From NCBI RefSeq assembly GCF_000189635.1, contig NW_002476438.1, positions 519,022 through 583,021 of the forward strand: 64,000 nucleotides of DNA. Reading direction: 5' to 3'. Shown one piece after another: positions 49,931-62,407 of the stretch. Under the pieces are notes generated by a model that had not been told where the DNA came from, did not search any database, and saw nothing but the letters and a program-made list of their open reading frames with translations. A program made the translations under genes and the position numbers. Positions within the stretch are counted from its first letter, which is position 1. Each line of letters opens with the position of its first letter. This DNA comes from Tetrahymena thermophila SB210 (lineage: Eukaryota > Ciliophora > Oligohymenophorea > Hymenostomatida > Tetrahymenidae).

Positions 49931-51355
49931 ATGGAAGATAAAACAGACTTTTTTACCCCTCTCACAGAGGAGGAAAAGCGTCCCATGCATAAGTCAACAT
50001 TTACTGCATACGTTAAACCTACTTTTTTTAAAGAAAAGTCGATGGGTGATTTAGGGGATGATGATGTAGAAAACTCTTCACCTGAAAAAAAAAATGTTTT
50101 GAAAGCTGAAGAAATTCGTAAATAAGAAATTTTAAGAAAAAGGCAAACTGATGGCTACTTTCAAGGATAAAAGGTGAAAAAAGAAAAGAAAAAGAAGCAT
50201 ATTTTCGCTCGTAAAGCTACTTATTTACCTAAAGCTGATAAACTACGTATCTCAACAATGGTGGTAGAAGAGTACAGATAATATCCTACCAATTACAGAG
50301 ATTTAGGATATGGTTGCATTATTAACTTTATCTGCTATATTTGCAACTTGTATATGTAGGGATTTAGTAGATTGATGAAATACTGTGGAGATATTTGTGG
50401 TAAATTAGAAGATAAATACACTTCTGCGAATGTAGGTTATGGAATGATGATTCTATCAAACACTTTATATTTGGTTCCTACATTATTCATTAAATGTAAC
50501 CCCCACATTGATTTCTCCTTGGCTGTTATGTCAAGAGGTATATTATCGATAATCTTTATTTCTTAAATGGCACATGTAAAGAGACAAGAGTTAACTGACT
50601 TCCCCAACTCAGATATCAAATTATTAGTTTATAGAGCATTTTTGACTGCTATTTCTTAGCTCTACTTCTTTTTTGCTTTAGGCAAGTTACCACTTTCTAT
50701 AAATATGGTTATTTCAAATACAGGACCTATATTTGTATTTATCATGTCAGTCTTTTTCTTTAATGGCTAAATGCAAACCAAGGATGTTATTGGTATTATG
50801 ATTGCAATTTGCGGTGTATTTTGTGTTGTAAACCCCAAACTTGTAGAAAGCCTATTAGGTTTTGGCAAATAAACTTAAGTAGAAGATCCTTCATAAGAAG
50901 CAAAAAAGGAATTCCATTACGCTGAAGGAGCAGAAAGACTTCTTTACATTTGTGTTTTCCTTGTTATTTATGTAGGTTGGGCATATGGTATATTAATAGT
51001 TAAGTAATTGAAAAAAGCTAACACATTTGCTATGAACTTCTTTGTATCTATTGCTTTCTTTTTGGTAGGCGCTTTTACAATTTTATTCAGACCTTCTACG
51101 ATATTTAATTTAAGCTTCTGGGATGTAATGGCGTTAATTTTTCTCGTTGGTCTGTTTTCCTTTGGATCTTAATATACATTTATCACTTCTACATTTTTGA
51201 ATCATAATCATGGTCCCTTAACAATGCTAGGTTATTTATCTGTAGTTAAATCATATATTATTTAAGTTATCTTTTTCAATGAAGTTCCTTCAATTACTGA
51301 AATAGCAGGTTCTGTATTAGTGCTCTTAGGTGTAGCTAAAATTGTCATTAATTGA
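49931..51355 (+). CDS. DMT/EamA-type membrane transporter
   Basis: Single exon, 474 aa, ATG 49931 to TGA 51353-51355. The first ~115 residues are hydrophilic and Lys/Glu-rich, with no signal peptide, and probably cytoplasmic. About ten hydrophobic segments follow from residue ~125 to the end, in two halves as in the drug/metabolite transporter superfamily. EamA-like signs are S-R-G-I-L in the early helices, N-M-V-I-S-N-T-G-P-I-F and G-V-F-C-V-V-N-P closing the first half, and G-S-V-L-V-L-L-G-V closing the second. A hydrophilic loop near residues 310-340 separates the halves. The relatives I would expect are SLC35G-like or related solute exchangers; the substrate cannot be inferred. A few codons (TAA/TAG as Gln) break it under the standard code. 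Confidence 0.85.
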
Positions 51356-52406
51356 GGTTTTTTAGCTATATCAAATTAATAAAATTTATTTATAATAATT
51401 TATTTTATATTTTATTTAGGTTTCCGTATTTTCGCTAAATTTATTTTATCTTCATTTTAATTAAATCATACTTTACATTTAAAAACTATATTCAACAAAT
51501 TTAAAACTAGAATTAACTAAAGTTACTGTTAAAAAAATTTATACTTTTTTAATAAACAAATATTTTTATTTTCGTAAATGTGATACAATACAAACTTGTT
51601 TGCTTGTTATATTTTTATAGTTTTTAAGAGGGGTAATAGAGTTTTTTTAGATAAATATGCACACAAAGCAAGAGTAACTAAATTTATGACTTAAATTTAA
51701 TTAAAACTTACTATGAGGCTAGCATTTCTAATCCCTTTTTTTGTGGTTATTTTAAGAACAAATAAATATTTAGGAAATTATAATTTAAGATTTCTGAGCA
51801 GAACTAAAAAAATTACTTAAAGGTTAGAGCTATTTATATCACAGTTATTTAATTACTCTGAGTTAAATGATATATCAATAAGTATTTAAATGGTTAAAAC
51901 TCTAAAGTTATTATTCAGATTATGTATTCATTTGAAAAAATTATTTTAATTTTATTATTTTTTGATTTTTCATATTCTTAATTTTTTGATTAACTTCAAA
52001 ATAATATTTTTCTTCATAAAGTATTGCATGTTTTAAAATAAAATCTGCAAATAAATAATTTCATATAGAATGTTAAATGAAATTAATAGTGTAAGAAGTT
52101 ATTAAAAGAATAAAAAATATGTCCTACCTGTAATCCTCTCTCCCAAAACTAACACCCAATTTATAATTAAAAAAATAATTTTCAATTTTTTTGTGTAAAA
52201 TTTTTGGAATTAAATAGATTTTTGATTGAATGTAAGTAAGTCAATTAAGGATTATAAAATTTTTTATTTTAAAATATAATAACTATAAAAAATATTTAAG
52301 TCAACTTTTTAAAATTTAAAAATAAAAATCAAACATATAAAAATATAGTAGATTACTCAAATAAAATATATCAATTTAAAATAATATTTTGAATAAAGAA
52401 ACAAAC
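51356..52406. other. Convergent intergenic spacer
   Basis: About 1 kb of AT-rich DNA between facing 3' ends. A C-rich patch near 52121-52155 is the only departure from A+T; no gene was recognised. Confidence 0.5.
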
Positions 52407-55400
52407 TCAAGAGTATTTTTCTTTGTAAGCTTAAATTAATTCATTACTGCGACCATCTTCTTTTCCAATATCTTTTAAAATTTATTCAACAAAAGCATTT
52501 GTTAACTCTTTGGAACTTTAAGCTGAATTTATATCAAGAAACTGACTTATACCTTTTGTTAGACTTGCAATCTCTTCATAAGTTTATTTTGCAGATTAAT
52601 TTAGATAAAATGTATTGACTGGAACATTTTTACTTTAAAGTTTATCACATTCTGGAACATAATAAGTTAAACCTTTTAAAGGAGTAGAATCCCAATAAAG
52701 TTATCCATGTTTTTCTCTATGTGACTAAGCTTCATTCTACAGATGTGCAGGCTAATCACCTAAAACAATAACTTAACCTATTGGATTTTCATCACTTTAT
52801 TTGTTAGCCCACCACAAACCTACTTCTACAGACTCTCCAGGATACGTACCACCAGAAGCTGTAATTTTTTATAAGTAAGATCTTAATTTATCAGGGTTAT
52901 TTTCCCAACTTGAAGCTTCTAATATCTCCTCAAATTTACTATTATAACTTCTAAAGCAGCATATCATTATTTAAAAACATTAAGGATCATAACCTTTTTA
53001 TTTTAAGATATCCCTTGCTTATTCAAAGGTTGTTTAGATAGTATTTTTAGTTTAAGTTATGAGATTACTCATTGAGCCTGTTACATCTAATGCAATAAGA
53101 GTTTTTGAATTTCTTTTTNNNNNNNNNNNNNNNNNNNNNNNNNNNNNNNNNNNNNNNNNNNNNNNNNNNNNNNNNNNNNNNNNNNNNNNNNNNNNNNNNN
53201 NNNNNNNNNNNNNNNNNNTATTTTTTCCAACTAAGTTTTTATTTATCTCATCTGTAATAGTATTATAAAACTCTTCTAAAGGAACTGCTTTAATATCTTT
53301 TTGTTCATTAAATGAAAACTTACTTTTTCCATACACTGAAGGGATCAAAGTATATTAATTCATATTATAATTTTATTGAATTAATTCTAATTGTTTTCCA
53401 CTTAAAGTTTCTAATGTTCCAGTTACACCTTTGATTATGAAAAACTTTTTAGGTAACTCTGAATAGCTAAAGCTACCGCAGTTAATTTTAAATACTTTTT
53501 ATTGCTTTAGGCTAAAATTTGAAATTCTTGATTTCTAATTTTCAAGATAGTAGGTGTATAAAGTTCTATATCCATATGATATATTATCTAAATACTAATC
53601 TTAGTTTTTATAGTTTATTTTGTCATTTTGAATTTTATAATTTTCAACAATTATGTTGTTGAAATTTTTAAAATCATGAATAACTATTTTTGTTTATTCT
53701 TATATTAATTCAGCCTATTATTCGAATTTTTCTATGCACTATTTATACTCCTCAGATTGAGAAATATTTTCAAAGCTAAAATTCAAATCAGATTTATCGC
53801 TCCAAATTTTATCTAGCAGGTTTTCAACTGTTACATCTTAGATTGGTGCTACAATTTCATAGTTGTTTCCAAAAAAATCTTTACTAAAGAAAACATCAAC
53901 TTCATCTATTAAAAGAACTTATTTCTTTGGTTTCTAAGTTTTGATGTTTTTTATTTCACCTGTTTAAATGTAGTTAGAAACTTATTCTCTGATATTTGCT
54001 CTTTCATTTAGTATTTCTTCACATACTCTGTTGAATGTATTATATAAAATATAATCCTTTATTTTTAATTTTTCGAATAAAGGTAAGAACTCTTCATAAT
54101 CTCTATTACTAAGTTAATTACTATAGCAAGCACACATCACTTAAAATCCACAAAGACTATAAAAGCAAGCTAGAGCAGCTAAAATAACTGACTTACCTTC
54201 TCCTGTCAAAACTTAGGCTAAGCTGTTTTTCTAGATTTTTGAATAATCTATGGAATAACCTATTGATAAAAGTCTAAAAATTGCAATTACTTATGCTGCA
54301 TGAGGTTTTAGTAAAAAGCTTTATTATTTTTCATAGGATTATTAAATGGATTCAAAATAATACTTTGAATTAATACAAGTCCAACAGCAGAATATCCCAG
54401 CTAAAAGATCAGAAACAATACCCAAACATTTTTATTGTATTTATCCAGTTTCCTAAAAGTATTTCACATTTATTTAACCAACTGAGGTTTAAATATCTCT
54501 CAGTAAATTAATAAAGTCTATTTTATCAAATTTGGTTAAGTATTTCTCTTAATAGCTATTGTACTTTATCAAAAATCTTTAGTAATAGTCATTTAACTAA
54601 GTTTTATTTAAATCATTTGTTTTACTTTTACCAGAGTAGCCTTTTATTTATTCAATGACCTCATCAATACCAAATCTTTATATCCTTAAATTTGTATTGC
54701 TAATCTAAAATCCTTTGAAAAAAGGGTTGGATTACATTATTTGATCACCATACTTAGTTTTACTTAATAAGATTTATAGCTTTTCTAAAGAACCATTAGA
54801 ATTTTTATAATTTAATAAGACTTTATTTATATTTTTATCACATTCCTTTTTAACTTATTGCATATAGATGTAAGTTTAAGATATCCTATTCATATTAGAT
54901 AAATACTCTGTAATTAAGTTAATGTCTTGATTTTCAACTCTTAAGGGCTCTTAAAACTATTCTTTAATTTATTTTATAAACTGTAATTCTACATATTTCT
55001 TGTCAATGTGATTTTTACCTTAATTCCATTAAGACAAATATTCATCAATATATTTTGAGTTCAAATATACATTGTTAATTCTTTTAACAACATCTTCTTC
55101 CAAAAAATCACATTAAAAGCATTATTTCATCTCTTAATCTATTAATGAATTAATTTAATTTAACTTCTTCATTAGCTATTCAATTAGTGTTTTGTTAAAA
55201 CAATTTAAATTACACTTTTCTTCTAAAGTTAATATTCCTTAAGCATTACTTAAACTATTTTAGAAAGACTCATAGTACTTTTCATATTCATTCTCAATTT
55301 TAAATGCAGTAATATCCTATTTGATTATTGATTCAATATATTACTTCAGTTTTTCTTGCTTAGAATTCAAAGCTATCAACAATTCACGATACTATTCTAG

Positions 55401-58400
55401 ATCAAAGCTTTAAAGGTAATATACAATACAAAATTGATCTATGCAATTTGAAAAATCTTGCTTAGATAATTAAATTTTGTTGACTTTTTATTTAATTTCA
55501 TTTATGACATCTGATTTCAATTTCTAAACAGAATTAAAGATATAGAAACTTTCAATTCCATTAAAAAATTTTTACTCACATTCTTGCAATTTGTCATTAT
55601 AAACTTTTATTAAAGAATTACTTAATTCACAATAATTAGAAAAAAAGTCTAAACAATCTTTTTCATAGCTAAAACTATTTTTCAATATTTATTAATATAA
55701 ACAATCAGCCATTTTAAATAAATCATTAAATATCTATTCTAAAACGCTATTTAACTTATCTATAGAAATGAATTAGAAATCTTAGGGAATACTTAAGCCA
55801 AACTTTATCAAATTTAAAAGGCTTTTCTCAAAGTTAATGTAATTTTTATTCTGACTATATTAATTAATTTGTTTGAATAAATTCTCGTTTTCTTTTGTTA
55901 TAAAATCTTCAAGATCGATGTTAAATTATTTATAAAAACTTGAATCTGCCAAACTTGCTTTAAGTTTCTTTAATCCTTCAATATTTTTTTGTCTAATGCA
56001 AGTATCTATTTCTTACTTTATTTTATCAGTATTTTTTATGGCATCTATTTATTACTTGAGACTATTTTCCATCTCTTAGGGGATATATTCAAAAAACTAC
56101 TGAACCTCACTAATAATTTTTTCTTGCTAATTAAGAGGCTTCTCTTTAGTTTTTCCCAGCATATCTTCCAGTTTTTTTTAATAAATGCCTTTAAGAGTCT
56201 TAGAAAAGGCTTAAATATTATCATCTTCTACCTATTCTAACTTGCTACATACAGATTTTAAATTAAATATCTCTCGATTTGTACATTCCAACTTTAAATT
56301 CTCAACTAGTAATTTCAATTCTTCTTAACAATTTCCTTATATTTAACTTAACTAACAGATTTATTCGTTCATTGTGAATGATTATTAAAGGATTACAAAA
56401 ATATTTTGCATAAAATTAATTTAATCATAAAATTCTTTGAAGTTATAGATTTTAAAAGCTTATTTTATTTTGTTTAGTCCCTAATTTGCAATTTATTAAA
56501 TGCTACTTTTGACTTAATCTTTTAAACATTTAAAGTTTTCTATGTCTAAGTAATCCTTAAAATTTAATTCAAAATCATTGAATTTATTATATAGAATAAT
56601 AATTTAGTTGGTATTATCTATCAACTCTTTGGTTTAGCTCTTTATCGATGAGCATGTTAAATTTTATCTAAGTTGATCAATAGTTTGTTAAGCTTTTTAA
56701 ATTATTTATCTCATTTTATTTTCTAACTATAACTTTAAATCATCAAAAATTGACTAATGATCTTTATTTTCTTTGTTTTGGCTAGCAGATTTTAAAGTTT
56801 CAAGGATTTTAAGAAGATTACCATTATCTAATTATTTATCTATTTCACCCTTTAAATTTTATGTATTCGTTTTATTCTTTTTGTAGCAATCAGAGAGTAA
56901 GTTACCGAAACTAAATTAGCTTTTAGAGGGATAACATAATTCATCAAACATGTTTAGCTATTGTAAAACGAAGATCCACTTTTGCTGAATGTATTCACTT
57001 TCATCAAAGGTATCCTTTATTTTTATCCAAAGTATCTTAAGGGAAGTCTATAGCTATCCAAGCGAAAAGGAACTTTTACTTTATTCCAAGATACTCTTTA
57101 AGCAATCAAAATATTGAATCTTTTACATTTCTTCAAACTTTTAATAAATGTTTTTTGTGCATTATTGAATTTATTGTTTTTCTTACTCTGTCAAAGAAAT
57201 ATTTTCTAATAGAATTTTTAGTTAATTAAGAGAGTCTTAAAGAGATTTTTCTTTTTCCAAATAGCTGCTTAAAATTTTTTTTTTTAAATTTTCTAAGAGT
57301 TTTTGAGTTTCTTACTTAAATATTTTATTTTAATTGCACTTTAATAAGAAATGATAACAGTTTTCGAGTTTCCAATAAGTAAAATCTTATGAATCCATAA
57401 TTATCTAAATCTCATCAAAATAAATCTTAAATTTTTCTCTAACCTTATCATCATATTCCTTTACAATATTTTATAGTTCCTTATCTTCATTTTAAAAACT
57501 ATTTAATATCTTCATCTTTTAGTTGTAGTTTGCTATTTTGCTTAAATCTTCAGTTTATACAGTTTATTCTAATGTGATATCTATTTAATCAACTTTTCCT
57601 AAAATATTATTTGCAAATTTTCTTAATTAATTCAATATCTTTTAAGAAGATTACTCAAATTCTTAATCAAGCTCTTTAATCCATTAACATTTTTAAATTA
57701 ATTAAAATGTCTCCATTAAATTTTCTAATTCCATTTCGAAATCGGTGTTATTGTTGAAAGATAATATTTATTTTGTCATTTAAATTACTTGCTAAGATGT
57801 TTTTGTTACTCTATCATTTAAGAGGTTTTTCAAATTATTAAATTTTTACTCTAAATTATGAAATATCTTAGATAAAAGTTATAGTTAAAATACTTTTGAT
57901 TTCAGATCTGAAAAATCATCCGATTCTTAATTGATAACGGCAATGACTTTTTACTCAATAATATTGTATTCGTTCTCTACTTATTCTTCTAATGATTTCC
58001 AAAAATTATTCATTTTTTCTTTAAATTCTTTAACATTTAATTTAGATTTCTTAAAATCCTAAAGAATATTTTTTGTTTTTTATTGAGCTATAATTATTTC
58101 ATTCTTATTTTCTTCATTTGTTCCAAGTAGTTTTATTTTTTCTAAGATTATCAGCCTTTAACTTTTCATGATACTTATGATTGAATCAAAAGTCTATTAA
58201 ATTTGAATGTTTGCATTTTGTACAGTTAAAAAGGAGCAGCTCTCAATATAGTTGATGATTAGTTGCATCTCATCAAAAAAATCAAGAAAACAGTCTTACT
58301 GCAAGTAACTTTTAGCCTTTTCCACTTATTTTTATATGTATCCCTTTACATAAGTTATGAATTATTAAATATGTTTCTCTTCTTTAATAGTATCAGATAA

Positions 58401-60062
58401 AGATTTTAACTTCAAGTAATATTCATTTACATTAATTTATTAACATGAATTAATTTCTAGTTTCGCATTTTCGAGTATCGCTGTAATGGCACTTTACAAA
58501 GCAGAATCTAATTTTATCACTAAATTCTCGGCTTGAGGTAATAATTATTATAAAATACTTACTTTAGATAATTATTCTTTATTAATTAAAAAACTTTTAA
58601 TTTATTATTCATCTATCTTCTTGATATTTATTATCTATGAAATAAAATCTTCAACTTTTTAAATTTCACTATTTATGTACTCATCAATTAAAGTAACATT
58701 TTGCTCATATTAATTATTTATAGAAGATAAATCTGAAATATTTTATTTTAACAAATTCAACAAACCTAGTTTTTTAAAAACTAGCAAATAATTTCTTTTT
58801 TTCAAAGCGTTTTCTATTCTACCTTAATCTTATTTTAACTATTCTGATATGGATATTTCTGCTTCAGATGTAAAAAAACAAGTAAAAAAATCTTTTGGCA
58901 TTTAAATTGCTTCCATTTCTGTAATGTACCTCTTTATAAATTAAGATCCTTTCATGCTAAAATCGAAGAAAGCTATGTCTTAATAAATTTTTGTTTATTT
59001 TATCATAGTTTTAAGAACATAAACAAACTCTTTATCTTTTTTTTCTTCTGTATTCAAATGTTCTTTTATATTTTTAAGTTTTTTGTGAAATTATTTCTTA
59101 TCCTCATCTTTTTCGAACTTAGAAAAAACAAATAAAAAATTCTTAATAATTTTATGAGAATCTTTAGAAGGTTTCAACATTTTTTTAATTACATTTGCAA
59201 TCTCTTTAATTCCTTATCCTCTATCAGAAATTTACTTTTCACTAATTATAACTACAGGTTTTATGCTCTAGCAAACAGAAATACATTTTGTAATTCCAGT
59301 TAAATTAGCTATCTCTGATTCTTTTCCTTCAGAATCTTTAAAACCAGGAGTATCACATATTGTAACTTCCTCATTACCTTCATCTTCATCTTCATCATCA
59401 CTACTGCTATCACTTTGCTCTTAGTCCTAAACCTTAATTTGTATAGGTATTACAAACTTTGTTTCTGATTTTGCGTTAGAATTTGAAATAACTCGGTCTA
59501 AAGATTAGTAAAGAGGTTTAGAAATTTCCCAGTGATATAGCCCATTTTAGCCAATAACTTTTTATATTTTTGATCCAGCAACATAATGAATGAATGTACT
59601 CTTTCCTGCACCTGAATTCCCTAAAACCATCACAATATCTTTATCCTTGATATCTTTGCTAGAATCATCAGATTAACTTATCTAATCAGATATCTTTTGA
59701 AAATCTAAAGTATTTATTATTTTAAACAGGTCATATAATCTTATTTCTGCCTTATTACCATTGCCATTTTTAAACTCTTAAAGGCTTGATTATAATAATG
59801 GTTATATTTATTTAATAATAGCTTCACTTTCTAGCATCATTTACTCGTTTAAGAGATTAAAAAGGATCAAGCATTACTCTTATGGAACATTTTGATTCAC
59901 ATATTTTAATAGTAATAATATATTTTCATCAAAGCAAAAGTTTGCGAGCCTTTCTTACTATTCAAAGTCAATATTTTCGATATTTTATATTTCTTACTAA
60001 ATTGAATCTTGCGATTAAATATCTTCCGAATTACTTGAAATTCCACTAAAATCCAAATCCAT
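52407..60062 (-). CDS. Giant GTPase-like / SecA-like motor / vWA fusion protein
   Basis: An open minus-strand frame of 2551 codons (gap counted as 100 nt) from ATG 60062 to TGA 52409-52407; I saw no intron. N-terminal P-loop G domain: G-N-S-G-A-G-K-S-T at 148-156 and D-T-P-G near 237. The usual N-K-x-D is not clear (F-S-K-F-E instead). A long Lys/Glu/Gln/Ile-rich, probably coiled-coil region follows, about residues 350-1900. Next comes a SecA-like DEAD motor: K-P-H-A-A-Q, then T-G-E-G-K-S (Walker A, ~1951), L-I-D-E-V-D (Walker B, ~2047) and V-T-G-T (~2210). The C-terminus is a vWA domain whose metal site reads D-V-T-G-S-M-S, directly right of the gap. No signal or membrane segment. SecA motors move protein chains in bacteria and plastids; this protein's substrate and location are unknown. 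The neighbouring copy shows motor motifs V-VI that the gap hides. Confidence 0.85.
53119..53218. other. Assembly gap (100 N) inside the SecA-like gene
   Basis: Exactly 100 N, the usual placeholder for a gap of unknown size. It falls between the V-T-G-T region of the motor and the vWA domain. Colinear comparison with the neighbouring copy (63120-63729) suggests about 0.6 kb is missing. Confidence 0.98.
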
Positions 60063-60128
60063 TTTTTATTTTTAATTAAATTGTTTAATTATTTTGAAAT
60101 TTATAAAAACTTTTATGAAATTGTATGC

Positions 60129-60703
60129 AATTAAATAAACCTAAATTATAGTAAGGATTTTAGAATATTTAATGAGTTTGAAATCAAATATTCAAATAAT
60201 TTTTTTTGGTTGATAAGAGTATTCTTAACAGTAAATAAGGGTTTAATTAAATTACGCAATCTTTAAGAAATAGTCTGTAATTAAATAAATGAAATTATAG
60301 TTAAGATTTTAGAATATTGAACGAGTTTGAAATCAAATATTCTAATATTTTTGGTTGATAAGAGTATTCTTAACAGTAAATAAATGTTTAATTATATTAT
60401 GCAATCTTTAAGAAATAGTCTGTAATTAAATAAATGAAATTATAGTTAGGATTTTAGAATATTGAACGAGTTTGAAATCAAATATTCTAATATTTTTGGT
60501 TGATAAGAGTATTCTTAACAGTAAATAAGGGTTTAATTAAATTACGCAATCTTTAAGAAATTGTCTGTAATTAAATAAATGAAATTATAGTTAGGATTTT
60601 AGAATATTGAACTAGTTTGAAATCAAATGTTCTAATATTTTTTTTTTGGTTGATTAGAGTATTCTTAACAGTAAATAAGGGTTTAATTAAATTACGCAAT
60701 CTA
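60129..60703. repeat. Four tandem copies of a ~145-bp repeat
   Basis: The unit begins AATTAAATAAATGAAATTAT, continues through TTTAGAATATT...GAGTTTGAAATCAAAT and TTGATAAGAGTATTCTTAACAG, and ends near ATTACGCAATCTTTAAGAAA. Copies start at about 60129, 60279, 60423 and 60569, so periods are 150, 144 and 146. The inner copies are nearly identical and the first and last more diverged. The array lies about 70 bp upstream of the start codon of the SecA-like gene, so it probably overlaps its promoter. Confidence 0.92.
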
Positions 60704-62407
60704 GATTTATCAATATTATGTAATTTTTCTAATTTAAGAGACTCGAAAATGGAATGGTAAAATAAGCATATATTTTATTTTAATATTTTATTATAATTTT
60801 AATAGAATGCATAAAAGTGGGTATCAAATAAAAAATTTATGGTATTTATCTATAATAAAACAATTTCAACTAATATTATTTATCACTGATTGATAAATAA
60901 GAAAGAATAAAGAATATTCATAAAGATCCAAATAATGTTTAAAGATAATGATTTTAACAATAAATAAATTTTTTATATAATTTAATCTTAAAAAATAAAT
61001 ATATAAATTCAAAATATAAAGCTATTATATAATTAAAAATGTATTAAATCTATTATATTGCATATTTATATTATTTAATTCAATATCATTAAGGTGCACT
61101 GTTAACATTTTTTAAATAATTTATTAAAATAAAATTATAAACAATCAAGTAGATTAATATTTTATCTCAATATTTAAAATTTTTAACTATTTTTGGAAAA
61201 GCAATTAGATATTTTGAAAACTCCCTAACCATAACTATAATTATATACATTTATTAAGGCAATAACTTATTATTCTTATTTTTTTATCTGAACAATTTAG
61301 AATATTTAACAATATTAGCTTGTTATTTTTATAGACAATTAAGAATGTTTAACAAATTATTAGAAAAGTAAATTAGATCATTTGAAAGGTTTTTAGAAGA
61401 AAGCTTTCTAATTAGTAAATAACTTATAAAAATTGATTTACTTTTTCTCTCAAGCATTTAGAATATTTAGCTATTATTTATAAAAGCATTTCAATAATTT
61501 GAAAACTGTACTCCCTTAACAAGTGTATATTAGCTATTTATTAGAGGATTGGATTATTATTTCATTTTTATACATTCGACTAAAATCAAGTGACTTATTT
61601 TTGTATCTGAAGCATTTAGATTATTTAAAAATATTTACATTGATTTTTTAAAGATACATTCTAAAAAAGTTTTTTTGAAAGATAAATTAGATTATTTTAA
61701 AGGTTTTTGTATGAAATTTTTCTAGCTAATAATATATTTATAGCCTCATATTAGCAAAAAGATTAATTTTTCCTCTTAAATATTAAGAATATTTATCAAT
61801 AGAAAATTTAATCATTTTTACAAAACTATTAAATAATTTGTAAACTACATAACTGTGTTTAATAAGTGAATAACTCATATTGTATATCGTTAAAGTTTTG
61901 ATTTATTATTTCATTTTAAGACATTTAACTAAAACCAAGTGGCTTCATTTTTTATCTGAAGCATTTAGAATATATAAAATTATTAACTAGTTATTTTTTA
62001 GATATACATTTAGAATATTTAACAATCTTTTTTGAAAAATTAATTAGATTATTTTAAAGGTATTTATTTATATGAAGGTTTTCTGGGTAATAATATATTT
62101 AGAATCTCATATTAGCATATAGATTAACTTTTCTTCTCAACACTTAAGAATATTTAGTGATAGAGTATTTAACCATTTTTCAAAGCTATTAAATAATTTT
62201 TAAGCTACATACATAAAGTTAAATACCTTTTAATTTTGGATATGCTATACTCATAAATATATAATTAAAAGAAGTTTAGAAAAATGAACTTTTTAGTAAT
62301 TTAATTTTAGTTTAATGAGTTTAAAAAGAATAAAAAATATGAATTTACAATATATACTTCATACAAAACTAATAATTAAACACAAATTATTTTACTTTAT
62401 AACAAAA
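60704..62407. other. Intergenic spacer with degenerate repeats
   Basis: AT-rich DNA between the two SecA-like copies, with no coding pattern. About half is taken up by the diverged repeats at 61190-62230; the rest shows nothing recognisable. Confidence 0.55.
61190..62230. repeat. Degenerate direct repeats, about 320-360 bp
   Basis: Three diverged copies share TTTAGAATATTTAACAA, AATTAGATTATTTTAAAGG (near 61363, 61681 and 62037), a block around TCATATTAGCA, and TATTAAATAATTT. Spacings are about 318 and 357 bp. Similarity is clear between the second and third copies and weak in the first. No coding capacity. Confidence 0.7.
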
